13,215 nt of DNA from Comamonadaceae bacterium (GCA_947466165.1 CANIDW010000016.1:1-13215), one strand, 5' to 3'. Shown: positions 1 through 8,222, counted from the first letter of the stretch. The notes: generated by a model not told the origin, from the sequence alone. Program-made: numbers and translations.

Positions 1-548
1 CCCGCAAGCTGGATGCGCAGCCGGCGACGGCTTTAAAGCGGGTGTTGATCGTGCCGCGCCATCCGCAGCGATTTGAAGAGGTCGCACAACTGGTTCTGGC
101 CCAGGGTTTGACCGTCTCGCGACGCAGCCAGTGGGCCGGCGCGCCCGGCAATGACCCGTCTGCCATGCAAGCCGATGTCTGGTTGGGCGACAGCCTGGGT
201 GAGATGGCGCTGTACTACACGCTCAGCGACATCGCTTTGCTGGGCGGTAGTTTTGAAGCTTTAGGCGGGCAAAACTTGATTGAGCCCGCAGCCTGTGCCT
301 GCCCTGTGGTGATGGGCCCGCACACTTTTAATTTTGCAGAGGCAGCGTTGGCAGCCGAATCTGCGGGTGCTGCTTTCCGTGTGAAAGATATGCAAGCCGG
401 GCTGGCCAGTGCGCTGGCTTTGTTGAACGATCCCGCCGCTTTGCAGCAAGCCAAGTCGGCTGCCTTGGCCTTTGGGGCCAGCCATGGCGGGGCAGCAGAT
501 CGCACCGTGCAGGCACTGAACCAGCTGGCTGCCGTGCCGCGCGCCTGA
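1..548 (+). CDS. waaA: 3-deoxy-D-manno-octulosonic acid (Kdo) transferase, C-terminal part
   Basis: This is the 3' end of a gene that begins before the window. The frame opens at base 3, and 181 residues are visible before the TGA at 546-548. WaaA sits at the inner membrane and moves Kdo from CMP-Kdo onto the lipid A precursor, building the inner core of lipopolysaccharide. The visible part matches the C-terminal GT-B domain: a VPRHPQRF motif near its start, then GDSLGEM, LGGSF, GGQNLIEPA and GPHTFNF, the nucleotide-sugar-binding signature of this family. The E. coli enzyme has His in GGHN where this protein has Gln. The N-terminal membrane anchor and acceptor-binding domain lie outside the window. 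The gene converges on the tolC-like gene, with 17 bp between stop codons. Identity is confident; only the upstream extent is unknown. Confidence 0.93.
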   Translation, partial: RKLDAQPATALKRVLIVPRHPQRFEEVAQLVLAQGLTVSRRSQWAGAPGNDPSAMQADVWLGDSLGEMALYYTLSDIALLGGSFEALGGQNLIEPAACACPVVMGPHTFNFAEAALAAESAGAAFRVKDMQAGLASALALLNDPAALQQAKSAALAFGASHGGAADRTVQALNQLAAVPRA

Positions 549-564
549 CGCCTAGGCTCAGGCG
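549..564. terminator. Small hairpin between convergent waaA and tolC-like genes
   Basis: CGCCT (549-553) and AGGCG (560-564) form a 5-bp inverted repeat with a 6-nt loop in the 17-bp gap between the two convergent stop codons. No T-run follows on either strand, so this would be at best a weak or Rho-assisted stop. The call rests on its position more than on stem strength. Confidence 0.25.
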
Positions 565-565
565 A

Positions 566-1906
566 TCACTTGAGCAGCAGGCTGTTGATGGCTTGCAGAT
601 CTTCGGCGCGCAGCGAGCCGTTGGCCTGACGCAGACGCAAGCCGCCGACCAGCACGTCATAACGCGCTTTGGCCAGGTCGCGTTTGGTCTGGAACAACTG
701 GCTTTGGGAGTTCAGCACGTCAATGTTGATGCGCACGCCAACCTGGTAACCCAGGCGGTTGGCTTCCAGGGCGATCTGACTGGACTGCTCAGCTGCCTCA
801 AGGGCTTTGACCTGCCCCTGGCCGGAAACCACGCCAAAAAACGCCGTCCGCGTCGATTGCGCGACATTGCGGCGCGCGCCTTCTAAGTCGCTGCTGGCTT
901 TGTCGCTCAAGGACAGGGTTTCGCGTATGCGGTTTTGCGTCGAAAAGCCGGCAAACAGCGGCACATTCAGGCTCAGGCCGATGGTGGCCGTGTTGGTGTT
1001 GAAAGTGTACCCGGCAGTTGCTGTGCCACTGGGGTTGCGAGTGGTGTTGTAGCTGCCTGTCAGGTCCAGCGTGGGTTTGTGGCCGGCTTCGGCCTTGGTC
1101 ACTTCAAGCCTGGCGATTTCAAGGTTGCTCTGCGCCAGACGGATGCTGGGATGCGCGCTTTCAGACTGCAGCACCCAGGCGTTGACATCGGCCGGCTCAA
1201 TGGCTTGAAGCACCGGAGGCGCTGCCAGGCTGCGCGGTTGCGTGCCTTGCTTGCCGACCAGTTGATCCAGCGCGATTTTTTTCACGCGCAAGTCGTTTTC
1301 GGCGGCAATTTCCTGCGCCAGCACCAGGTCATAGCGGGCTTGCGCTTCACGGGTGTCGGTGATGGTGGCGGTGCCCACTTCAAAGTTGCGCTTGGCCGAG
1401 GCCAGTTGCTCGGCCACAGCCGCTTTTTGCGCTTTCACAAAGTTCAGACTGTCTTGCGCGGCCAGCGCTTCAAAGTAAGTCTGGGTGGTGCGCACAATCA
1501 GCTCTTGCTCGGCGGCATCCAGCTGTGCGCGTGCCAGCGTCAGCTGCTTTTGGCCCTGGTCGTAGGTGGCCCAGTTACCGGGTCGGTACAGCGGTTGCGA
1601 GGCACTGAGGGTGGCGCTTTGGGTGTTGTAAGGGCGGCTGAAGATGGTTGAGATGGAGTTGTCAAAATCAGTGCGGGTCGCCGTGCCGGCCAAGCTGGCT
1701 GTGGGTAGGATGCTGGCGCGAGACTGTTCAGCGCGGGCCAGGTTAGCGTCGTATTGCAACTTGGCTGACAGGTAGGTGGCATCAAAGGCGCGTGCTGAGT
1801 CGTACAGCTCCACCAGACTTTGTGCCTGCGCCGCTGGTGCCAGGGCGGCCAGGATGCCTGAGATGGCCAAAGATAAAACGGTGAGGGAACGTTTGGAATG
1901 AGTCAT
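566..1906 (-). CDS. tolC: TolC-family outer-membrane efflux/secretion channel
   Basis: The product is 446 residues, close to the usual 430-490 for TolC/OEP proteins. The frame is open farther upstream, but I chose the ATG at 1906 because it starts a clean Sec signal peptide: basic MTHSKR, a hydrophobic core, then AQA followed by Gln, with probable cleavage after residue 28. Two homologous OEP repeats follow. Each ends a helix pair with a related motif: NFEVGTATITD with a downstream AQARYDLVLAQ (about 174-198), and GYQVGVRINIDVLNSQSQL (about 386-404). TolC proteins form trimeric barrels in the outer membrane with a long periplasmic tunnel, serving tripartite pumps or type I secretion. It is the last of six codirectional minus-strand genes that include an RND pump and its adaptor, so partnership with that pump is likely. 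It could also serve other exporters, as E. coli TolC does. The family call is sure; one-to-one orthology with E. coli TolC is not. Confidence 0.9.
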   Translation of the reverse strand: MTHSKRSLTVLSLAISGILAALAPAAQAQSLVELYDSARAFDATYLSAKLQYDANLARAEQSRASILPTASLAGTATRTDFDNSISTIFSRPYNTQSATLSASQPLYRPGNWATYDQGQKQLTLARAQLDAAEQELIVRTTQTYFEALAAQDSLNFVKAQKAAVAEQLASAKRNFEVGTATITDTREAQARYDLVLAQEIAAENDLRVKKIALDQLVGKQGTQPRSLAAPPVLQAIEPADVNAWVLQSESAHPSIRLAQSNLEIARLEVTKAEAGHKPTLDLTGSYNTTRNPSGTATAGYTFNTNTATIGLSLNVPLFAGFSTQNRIRETLSLSDKASSDLEGARRNVAQSTRTAFFGVVSGQGQVKALEAAEQSSQIALEANRLGYQVGVRINIDVLNSQSQLFQTKRDLAKARYDVLVGGLRLRQANGSLRAEDLQAINSLLLK

Positions 1907-1937
1907 GAGCTTGGGTGATGTGAGGAAAAAAGAAAAA

Positions 1938-2291
1938 TCAGTAGCGCGGCACTGACGGGTCGACTTCGTGTGACCATGCATCAATGCCGCCTTGCAGGTT
2001 GACCACGTGGGAAAAACCGTTTTGCGCCAGGTAATTGGCCACCTGCAGGCTGCGCATGCCGTGGTGGCACAGGCAGGCCATAGGCTGGCTGGGGTCGAGT
2101 TCGGCCAGGCGTTGCGGTACCTCGCGCATCGGAATGCGCAACAAGTCAAAGCCGTCTTCTTGCACGCAGGCGGTTTGCAGTTCCCAGGGCTCGCGCACGT
2201 CCAGCATGACAGGCTTGGCAGCCTGCTCACCGGCCGCGCTCAGCTTGTCCCGCCATTGGGCGAACTCAGAAGGTGCTACTTGCAAGACCAT
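1938..2291 (-). CDS. Single-domain rhodanese-like sulfurtransferase
   Basis: This 117-residue protein is one rhodanese domain with no signal peptide, so it is cytoplasmic. DVREPWEL (31-38) is the conserved N-terminal rhodanese motif. The active-site loop is CHHGMRS (75-81), with Cys75 as the expected persulfide-forming residue, and NLQGGIDAW (98-106) is the typical C-terminal motif. Such proteins carry sulfane sulfur or transfer it to thiols or cyanide; the physiological substrate cannot be read from sequence. The gene starts 7 bp after the stop of the PCMT-like gene and ends 31 bp before the tolC-like start, so the three are probably cotranscribed. No clear Shine-Dalgarno sequence precedes the ATG, which fits reinitiation after the upstream stop. 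From memory, rhodanese next to tolC recurs in Burkholderiales; the reason is unknown. Confidence 0.9.
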   Translation of the reverse strand: MVLQVAPSEFAQWRDKLSAAGEQAAKPVMLDVREPWELQTACVQEDGFDLLRIPMREVPQRLAELDPSQPMACLCHHGMRSLQVANYLAQNGFSHVVNLQGGIDAWSHEVDPSVPRY

Positions 2292-2298
2292 AGGAAAT

Positions 2299-2988
2299 TT
2301 AAAAGCGAAATGCGGAAGGTGTCGGGAAGTTCAGCAGGCGGGGCGCCAGCGTGTCCCATGCCGCGGTGTGGCTCATGGCGTGCGCGTCGACGCGTGTGCT
2401 CAGGCTGGCCCGCATGACGGGCTCATCTCCCACGATAGCGCTCAGGCGGCCACCGGTTTTGAGCAGCGCCAGCAACTCAGGCGGCACCTGGGCCACGGAG
2501 CCGCTGAGCACAATCACGTCAAAAGGCCCGGACAGTCCTGCCTGATCGGCTGCGCCGGGGTTCAGCAGGCTGGCGCCATCGAGTTGCAGCACTTCGGCGT
2601 TGTGGATACCGGCTTTTTGCAGGTTCTGGCGGGCCGCGCGGGCCAGCGCCGGGTCGATTTCCAGCGTGACAACATGCTGGGCACGGTGCGCCAGCAGCGC
2701 CGCCATGTAGCCCGAGCCGGTGCCGATTTCCAGCACTTTTTCGTGCTTTTGCACATTCAAGTCTTGCAGCAGGCGCGCTTCAACCCGGGGGGGCAGCATG
2801 CATTGACCCGGTTCGGCATGCGGGGCCAGGGGAATTTCCATGTCCACAAATGCCAGCGCCTTGTTGGCCAAAGGCACAAAATCTTCGCGTTTGACCACCG
2901 CCAGCAGGGAAAGAACCTGGCTGTCGAGCACCTCCCAGGGGCGGATTTGCTGCTCGATCATGTTGAAGCGGGCTTGTTCGTAATTCAT
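2299..2988 (-). CDS. PCMT-family (protein-L-isoaspartate O-methyltransferase-like) methyltransferase
   Basis: The product is 229 residues from the ATG at 2988. An in-frame TTG nine bases upstream (2997) is a less likely start. The fold is clear: an N-terminal region resembling E. coli Pcm (LLAVVKREDFVP), then SAM-binding motif I VLEIGTGSGY (85-94), an acidic residue ending the next strand (LEID), and DVIVLSGSVAQVP where Pcm has DAIIVTAAPPEIP. True isoaspartate methyltransferases carry GQTISQP, with the Thr-Ile-Ser contacting substrate. Here the aligned stretch is GQCMLPP (61-67), so the hydroxyl residues are lost. SAM binding is therefore likely, but repair of isoaspartyl residues is doubtful. 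The gene lies 63 bp downstream of the RND pump gene and 7 bp upstream of the rhodanese gene. The family is certain; the reaction is open, and I do not assign the symbol pcm for that reason. Confidence 0.85.
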   Translation of the reverse strand: MNYEQARFNMIEQQIRPWEVLDSQVLSLLAVVKREDFVPLANKALAFVDMEIPLAPHAEPGQCMLPPRVEARLLQDLNVQKHEKVLEIGTGSGYMAALLAHRAQHVVTLEIDPALARAARQNLQKAGIHNAEVLQLDGASLLNPGAADQAGLSGPFDVIVLSGSVAQVPPELLALLKTGGRLSAIVGDEPVMRASLSTRVDAHAMSHTAAWDTLAPRLLNFPTPSAFRF

Positions 2989-3024
2989 GGTTTTCAAGGC
3001 TGCTGCAAGTGGAGAAAAGTATTC

Positions 3025-3030
3025 ATTTTA
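3025..3030 (-). promoter_or_regulatory. Possible -10 element upstream of the PCMT-like gene
   Basis: Read on the minus strand, TAAAAT lies in the 63-bp gap after the RND stop, about 37 bases before the methyltransferase ATG. No convincing -35 sits 16-18 bp upstream. It may give the methyltransferase-rhodanese-tolC group its own weak transcription in addition to read-through from the pump operon. This is tentative. Confidence 0.25.
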
Positions 3031-3051
3031 GCGATTGGCGGGGCGTTGCGC

Positions 3052-6000
3052 TCAGACCGGCGGTGTGGCGTGGTCGGGACCCCGCCACAGGCGCTTGAGC
3101 CACTCGGCCAGATCGTCCAGGTAAGAGTAGGCCACGGGCACCACCACCAGGGTCAAAAGCGAGGAGGTGATGACGCCGCCAATGACCGCCTGGCCCATGG
3201 GGGCGCGCTGCTCAGAGCCTTCGGTCAGCGCGAAGGCCAGCGGCAACATGCCGAAAATCATGGCCAGTGTGGTCATCAGGATGGGGCGAAGGCGGACCCG
3301 GGCGGCCATCAAGAGCGCTTCGTTGCGCGGCAAACCCGGCTGCAACACGCCGTCTTCGTCAGTGTGCTCCTGGCGCACGCGGATGGCAAAGTCCACCAGC
3401 AAGATGGCGTTTTTGGTGACCAGGCCCATCAGCATCACTACCCCGATGATGGAGAACATGGACAGCGTCGAGCCAAATAGCAGCAGCGCCAGTACCACGC
3501 CAATCAGCGTCAGCGGCAGGGCAGTCATGAGCGCCAGCGGTTGCAAAAAGCTTTTGAATTGGCTGGCCAGAATCATGTAGATGAAGAGTACGGCCAGCAC
3601 CAGGGCGCTGATGGCGTAGTCAAAGGATTCGGCCATGCTCTTGGTGGAGCCGCCGAACTGGTAGCGGTAGCCCGGCGGGAAGTTGATGCCGTCCAGTGCG
3701 GCGCGAATCTCTTTGGAAACCTCACCGCTGGCGCGCTGGTAAACGTTGGCATTGATCGCCACTTCACGGCTGAGGTCGCGCCGGTTGATCTGGTTGGGGC
3801 CCACCCCGGCCTTGATGCTGGCCAGCTGGTTAAGCCGCGCAAAGCGAACAGTGCCATCGCTGGCAGAAATGATTGCCAGCGGCAGGCGCTCCAGGTCGGA
3901 GGGCGCATTGCGTGCATCCGGGGCCAGCCGCACATTCACGTCATAGGTCTGGTCATTGGGTGCGCGCCAGTTGCCTACGGTCTGCCCGGCCACCAGGGTG
4001 CGCAGGGTGCTGCTAAGTTGCGCCACGGAAAAGCCCTGATCGGAGGCGGCCTGAGGGCGCACTTCGATTTCGAAAGTGGGTTTGTCCGGCTTGATGCTGG
4101 AGTCCAGGTCCACCAGCCCGGGGATCGTGACGATTTTGGCCGTCACCAACTTGGACAGCCGTTCGAGTTCCTTGAAATCCGGGCCCTGCAAGGAAAACTC
4201 GATTTGTTTGTTGCCACCCACACTGTCAAGCAAGCCGGCATGCGTGACGGTGATGCCCGGCACCTGCTGGAGCCGCTGGCGCAATGCGGCGGCTATGTCG
4301 TCGGCGCTGCGCTGGCGTGACTTGCGATCAACCAGCCGGATGTAAAGGCTGGCGTACATCTTTCCTTGAGCGTTGCCGGTATTGATGGTGGCCAGCGTGT
4401 AGCTCACTTCCGGATAACTGCGCACGATGGCATCGACCTGCTTGGCCTTGGCCTCGGTAGCTTCAAGCGAAGAGCCTACCGGCGTGTAGAAGGTCAGAGA
4501 AGTTTCCGAGAAATCGGCCTTGGGCACAAATTCTGTGCCGAGCAGCGGCACCATGAAAATACTGCTGACAAAAATAATCAAAGCCAGTGCCAGCGTGCTC
4601 AATTTGTGAAACAGCGCCCAGCGCAAGATGCGCTGGTAAATGCCGGCCAGAGATTCGGTGGCGCGCTCAAACCAGCCTGTCACGCGGCCTATGCTGCGGT
4701 CATACATATTCGGGGGGGTGGGGCTGGCGCCCTTGGGCTTGATGCTCGGGTCGTGCCAGATCGAAGAGAGCATGGGGTCCAGCGTGAAGCTGACGAACAT
4801 CGAGATCAGCACAGCGGCCACGATGGTGATGCCGAACTCATGGAAAAACTTGCCGATGATGCCGCCCATGAAACCGATGGGCAAAAACACCGCCACGATG
4901 GAAAAGGTGGTGGCCAGCACGGCCAGGCCGATTTCGGAGGTGCCGTCCATCGAGGCACGAAAAGCGCTTTTCCCCATTTGGACATGGCGCACGATGTTCT
5001 CGCGCACCACGATGGCGTCGTCAATCAGCAGGCCCACGCAAAGGCTCAGCGCCATCAGCGTGATCATGTTGATGGTGAAGCCGAACAGGTTCATGAACAA
5101 AAAAGTACCGATGATGGAGATCGGCAGCGTCAGCCCGGTGATCACGGTCGAGCGCCAGGAGTTGAGAAACAAAAAGACGATGAGCACCGTCAGCAGCGCG
5201 CCTTCAATCAAGGTGCGGCGCACGTTGTCCACGCCGACACGGATCGGCCTGGAGTTGTCGGTGACCGGCTCCAGTCGCACGCCGGGCGGCAACTGCGTGC
5301 GGATTTCAGCCAGGGCTTTGTTCAGGCCGTCGACCACCGTGATGGTGTTTTCGTCCTGGGCTTTTTGCACGTTCAACAGCAATGTACGCTGGCCATTGCG
5401 CAGCGCCAGGGAGTCGACTTCCTGTGCGCCGTCGCGCACGCTGGCTATCCGGTCCAGGGTGATGGCAACGCCGTTGCGACGCGAGACGATGATTTTTCCG
5501 AAATCTTCAGGCCGCTTGATACGGGCATCTATCTTGAGCACGCGCTCTTGCGTGAGCGAACGGATAGCGCCTAAGGGCAAGTCCTGGTTTTCACTGCGCA
5601 CCGCATTGACGACCTGCTCAACGCTGACGCCCATGCTGGCCAAGGCCTGCGTGTCCAGGTAGATGTTGATTTCTCGCTTGGTACCGCCCACCAGTGTGAT
5701 GGAGCCCACACCCCGCACATTTTCGAGCCGTTTCTTGAGCACCTGATCAGCCCAACTGGTCAACTGTACAGATTGATTGCCCGCAGGGTCTGCCGCAGCT
5801 TCAGGCAGCACGGCCACGGACCAGACAGCCCGGCTGGCAGGGTCAAAGCGCAGGACCCGTGGCTCTTTGACCTCTGCACGCAGACTCGGGCGCAATGCAG
5901 CGACTTTTTCGCGCACGTCTTCTGCGGCCTTGCGGCCGTCCACATACAGCTGAAACTCAATGACAACGACCGATTGGCCTTCGTAGCTGCGCGAGATCAG

Positions 6001-6237
6001 GCTGCTGATGCCGGCGATGGCATTGACGCCTTCTTCAATTTTCTGGCTGATTTCACTTTCAATGATTTCCGGCGACGCACCCGGGTACTCGGTGGTGACC
6101 ACAACCACCGGGAAATCGATGTTCGGAAACTGGTCAACTTTAAGGCGTTGGTATGAAAACAGGCCCAACACCACAATGGCCAGCATGGCCATGGTGGCAA
6201 AAACAGGGTTTTGCAGGCTGACGCGTGTGAACCACAT
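3052..6237 (-). CDS. RND/HAE1 efflux pump, inner-membrane permease (AcrB/MdtB type)
   Basis: The product is 1061 residues, the normal length for a hydrophobe/amphiphile RND pump. I chose the ATG at 6237, ten bases after the adaptor's stop, because MWFTRVSLQNPVFA is the standard RND N-terminus leading into TM1; the open frame upstream of it runs over the adaptor gene. Each half has the expected layout of one membrane helix, a large periplasmic porter/docking loop, then six helices. The proton relay is intact: adjacent Asp406 and Asp407 in GLLIDDAIVV (TM4) and Lys942 in GLVTKNAILL (TM10). These pumps work as trimers that use proton influx to expel drugs, dyes, detergents or other amphiphiles through an adaptor and a TolC-like channel. 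The TetR, adaptor and channel genes flank it on the same strand. The substrate cannot be predicted. Lack of heavy-metal (CzcA) signatures and the HAE1-like relay favour organic substrates. Confidence 0.95.
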   Translation of the reverse strand: MWFTRVSLQNPVFATMAMLAIVVLGLFSYQRLKVDQFPNIDFPVVVVTTEYPGASPEIIESEISQKIEEGVNAIAGISSLISRSYEGQSVVVIEFQLYVDGRKAAEDVREKVAALRPSLRAEVKEPRVLRFDPASRAVWSVAVLPEAAADPAGNQSVQLTSWADQVLKKRLENVRGVGSITLVGGTKREINIYLDTQALASMGVSVEQVVNAVRSENQDLPLGAIRSLTQERVLKIDARIKRPEDFGKIIVSRRNGVAITLDRIASVRDGAQEVDSLALRNGQRTLLLNVQKAQDENTITVVDGLNKALAEIRTQLPPGVRLEPVTDNSRPIRVGVDNVRRTLIEGALLTVLIVFLFLNSWRSTVITGLTLPISIIGTFLFMNLFGFTINMITLMALSLCVGLLIDDAIVVRENIVRHVQMGKSAFRASMDGTSEIGLAVLATTFSIVAVFLPIGFMGGIIGKFFHEFGITIVAAVLISMFVSFTLDPMLSSIWHDPSIKPKGASPTPPNMYDRSIGRVTGWFERATESLAGIYQRILRWALFHKLSTLALALIIFVSSIFMVPLLGTEFVPKADFSETSLTFYTPVGSSLEATEAKAKQVDAIVRSYPEVSYTLATINTGNAQGKMYASLYIRLVDRKSRQRSADDIAAALRQRLQQVPGITVTHAGLLDSVGGNKQIEFSLQGPDFKELERLSKLVTAKIVTIPGLVDLDSSIKPDKPTFEIEVRPQAASDQGFSVAQLSSTLRTLVAGQTVGNWRAPNDQTYDVNVRLAPDARNAPSDLERLPLAIISASDGTVRFARLNQLASIKAGVGPNQINRRDLSREVAINANVYQRASGEVSKEIRAALDGINFPPGYRYQFGGSTKSMAESFDYAISALVLAVLFIYMILASQFKSFLQPLALMTALPLTLIGVVLALLLFGSTLSMFSIIGVVMLMGLVTKNAILLVDFAIRVRQEHTDEDGVLQPGLPRNEALLMAARVRLRPILMTTLAMIFGMLPLAFALTEGSEQRAPMGQAVIGGVITSSLLTLVVVPVAYSYLDDLAEWLKRLWRGPDHATPPV

Positions 6238-6247
6238 GGCGTGCGGC

Positions 6248-7426
6248 TCAGCGTGCGGCGCCGGCTGCAGCCGGCGGGGTCGCTGCGGCGGGCGCTGGCG
6301 TGTTGGGTGTGAACAGCACCTTGCTGCCTTGGCGCAGCAGGCCGGTCGCACCTTTGATCAGCAGGTCGCCTTCACGCAGGCCTTCTACGGCCACCATTTC
6401 CTCAGAGTCCGCCATGCCCCGCAGGCCCAGCGTCACGGTTTGGTGATGCACCTTGCCCTCACGGACCAGTTGCACAAAAGGCAGGACCTGGTCTGTCCGC
6501 ACGCTCTTGAGTGGCACGGCCAGCACGCGCGTGCTGCTGGCGTTCAGCAAGCCTTCCGCAAAAAGTCCCTGGCGAAGTGCTTGTGGCTGCCCTGCAGGCT
6601 GTTCAATTCTCAGGTAAATCATAAAGGTGCGTGTGCCCGCTTGCGCGCTGGGATTGACCCGCACCAAACGCCCTGTGACCCGACCCTCAGCGCCTTCTAT
6701 GCGCAGTTGGGCCAGCTGGCCCAATTTGAGATTGGGGAGTTCCACAGAGGGTAAGTTGGACTCGAGTTCGATCTGGCGCAGGTCCACAATTTCAAGAATG
6801 CGTGCATCGACCCCGACCCGCTCGCCCGGTTGCGCCAGGCGCTGCGAGACTTGACCGGCGATCGGGGCTTTGAGCACGGTGTCGTTCAGCGATTGACGAA
6901 CAATGTCTGCGAAAGCCAGTGCGGCCCGGTGCGTGGCCTGCGCCGCCTGCAAGTTCGACAGCGAGGTGTCCAGCGCTGTCTTAGAAATGAAGCCCTGCTC
7001 GACCAGGGCCTTGTTATTGGCGAACTGGCGTTGAGCGATATCGATCTGGGCCAGCGCGGCATCAGCCTGTTGCTGCGCTTGCTGCAGTCTGGCTTGGAAT
7101 TCACGGGGGTCTATTTGGGCGAGCACCTGACCGGCCGTCACCGTGTCGCCCTCGCGCACACTCAGCATTTGCAATTCGCCGGCGACGCGCGCTTTGACAA
7201 TCGCAGAATTCACGGCCTTGAGCACGCCCGTCACACGCAGGCCCTGGGTGATGTCCATGAGTTGGATGGATGTCACATCGGTGGCTGCCAACTCGATCTG
7301 GCCGGCGGCCGGCGAGGCTGCAAGCGCCGGGGCAGGTGCATTGCGCGCTGTGTAGGCGCGCCCTAAGGCCAAGGCAATCGCCAGCACCACAAGGGCCGCC
7401 ATAGCCCAGCCTAGCGCGCGCTTCAT
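6248..7426 (-). CDS. RND efflux periplasmic adaptor (membrane fusion protein)
   Basis: The product is 392 residues. The N-terminus is basic (MKRALG) followed by a hydrophobic stretch to about residue 21. There is no lipobox cysteine, so it is anchored by an uncleaved helix or secreted, unlike the lipoprotein AcrA. The two lipoyl half-motifs are [18 protein letters not shown] (77-94) and [21 protein letters not shown] (184-204). They bracket a Gln/Ala-rich coiled-coil hairpin (about 109-180). A beta-barrel and membrane-proximal domain follow, and the protein ends in a low-complexity Ala/Pro tail. Such adaptors bridge the RND trimer and the TolC channel across the periplasm. The start codon overlaps the tetR stop as ATGA (7423-7426), which suggests translational coupling. 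The stop lies 10 bp before the pump start. The family is certain; substrate specificity is unknown. Confidence 0.94.
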   Translation of the reverse strand: MKRALGWAMAALVVLAIALALGRAYTARNAPAPALAASPAAGQIELAATDVTSIQLMDITQGLRVTGVLKAVNSAIVKARVAGELQMLSVREGDTVTAGQVLAQIDPREFQARLQQAQQQADAALAQIDIAQRQFANNKALVEQGFISKTALDTSLSNLQAAQATHRAALAFADIVRQSLNDTVLKAPIAGQVSQRLAQPGERVGVDARILEIVDLRQIELESNLPSVELPNLKLGQLAQLRIEGAEGRVTGRLVRVNPSAQAGTRTFMIYLRIEQPAGQPQALRQGLFAEGLLNASSTRVLAVPLKSVRTDQVLPFVQLVREGKVHHQTVTLGLRGMADSEEMVAVEGLREGDLLIKGATGLLRQGSKVLFTPNTPAPAAATPPAAAGAAR

Positions 7427-8133
7427 TGAAGGCCTGCCTGACTTGGTGTGCCTGCGAAATGGGCCTCTGGGCTGGTGTCAAGCGACAAACCACGCGCAAA
7501 AATACCGGCCTGACAAGCAATGTAGGCATGGGGGTCGAGGGTCATGTCGTCTTTCAAACACATTCCTATCGAATGCTTCGAGAGGATCAAAAATACCATG
7601 GACGCAATGACCCCGTAAACGGCCTGGTCCACATCGATGGCGCGGAATTCGCCTTGGTCAATGCCGCGTTGCAGCACCCGTTGGATGAGCTTGTGGCCGG
7701 GGGTGACAACTTCAAGCTGGTAAAAGGCTGCGATCTCGGGAAAGTTGCGGCCTTCGCTGATCATCAGTTTGCTGATGCCCGAGGCCTTGGTTGCGCCCAC
7801 CCGGTCCCACCAGGTCTGCATGCAATAGCGCAGCATGTCGGCGCTGCTGCCTTGAAAGCTCTCAAACTCAGCATTCCACTGTGGAAATTGACCCGAGATG
7901 TTGTGCCGCACCACAGCCTTGAAAAGATCTTCTTTGCTGGGGAAATACAAAAACACCGTGCCTTTGGAGACGCCGGCACGCTCGGCCACTTCTTCCATGC
8001 GGGTGCCGGCAAAGCCTTTCTCTACAAAGAGGTCTAGCGCAGCGTCAAGGAGTTCACCCGGGCGCGCCTCTTTGCGCCTGGCCCGCTTGGGCGGGGTGGC
8101 ACCGGGCTCACAGCAAATTTGAGAAAGCGGCAT
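7423..8133 (-). CDS. TetR/AcrR-family transcriptional repressor of the efflux operon
   Basis: The product is 236 residues. The N-terminal DNA-binding domain is classic Tet[15 protein letters not shown] (28-41), then a helix-turn-helix across roughly 44-66 with [19 protein letters not shown], then the SKEDLF helix. The C-terminal ligand domain resembles the AefR-like TetR C-terminal family, including a run of hydrophobic residues before SKHSIGMCL. Its last bases overlap the adaptor gene in an ATGA, so repressor, adaptor and pump should be on one transcript. An imperfect palindrome overlaps the predicted -10 just upstream, pointing to autorepression relieved when an inducer binds. About 20 basic, poorly conserved residues precede the domain, so a later start cannot be excluded, but none is clearly better. 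The family is certain; the regulated target is inferred from position. Confidence 0.93.
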   Translation of the reverse strand: MPLSQICCEPGATPPKRARRKEARPGELLDAALDLFVEKGFAGTRMEEVAERAGVSKGTVFLYFPSKEDLFKAVVRHNISGQFPQWNAEFESFQGSSADMLRYCMQTWWDRVGATKASGISKLMISEGRNFPEIAAFYQLEVVTPGHKLIQRVLQRGIDQGEFRAIDVDQAVYGVIASMVFLILSKHSIGMCLKDDMTLDPHAYIACQAGIFARGLSLDTSPEAHFAGTPSQAGLQ

Positions 8134-8147
8134 GCGGTATGTAGGCC

Positions 8148-8171
8148 ATTACTGACTGATTGGTTAGTAAT
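8148..8171. promoter_or_regulatory. Palindromic operator, probable TetR-repressor binding site
   Basis: This is a 24-bp imperfect palindrome in which 9 of 12 base pairs are symmetric. The outer arms ATTACT and AGTAAT are perfect, and inner GAC/GTT-type bases continue the dyad. Length and look (TTACT...AGTAA with TGACTGAT-like bases inside) resemble operators of AcrR/TetR regulators. It overlaps the predicted -10 of the tetR promoter and ends 14 bp before the tetR ATG, the right place for autorepression by steric exclusion. Binding itself is inferred. Confidence 0.7.
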
Positions 8172-8197
8172 GTATCACCCCACCTCAGAGCGATCAA
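8169..8197 (-). promoter_or_regulatory. Sigma-70-like promoter for tetR-adaptor-pump operon
   Basis: On the minus strand TTGATC (8192-8197) and TACATT (8169-8174) are separated by exactly 17 bp, and each matches four of six consensus bases. The predicted start near 8161 gives a leader of about 28 nt before the tetR ATG. The -10 overlaps the first arm of the palindromic operator. No other element of similar quality lies in the 140-bp gap. Confidence 0.6.
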
Positions 8198-8222
8198 GCC
8201 ATCCCTTGCGGGTGCTTATTGC

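Noticed and set aside
1907..2230. Upstream extension of the tolC-like frame to 2230
   Set aside because: The extension overlaps the rhodanese gene in another frame and would bury the signal peptide. The ATG at 1906 begins a normal Sec signal.
2035..3480. A 481-codon plus-strand open frame across the rhodanese, PCMT-like and pump genes
   Set aside because: It runs antisense through three well-supported genes and ignores their boundaries. Composition is low-complexity His/Gln/Arg, typical of a GC-driven shadow.
4366..5574. A 402-codon plus-strand open frame opposite the RND pump
   Set aside because: It is antisense to conserved pump sequence that includes the TM4 Asp pair. The His/Gln/Asp-rich product has no domain.
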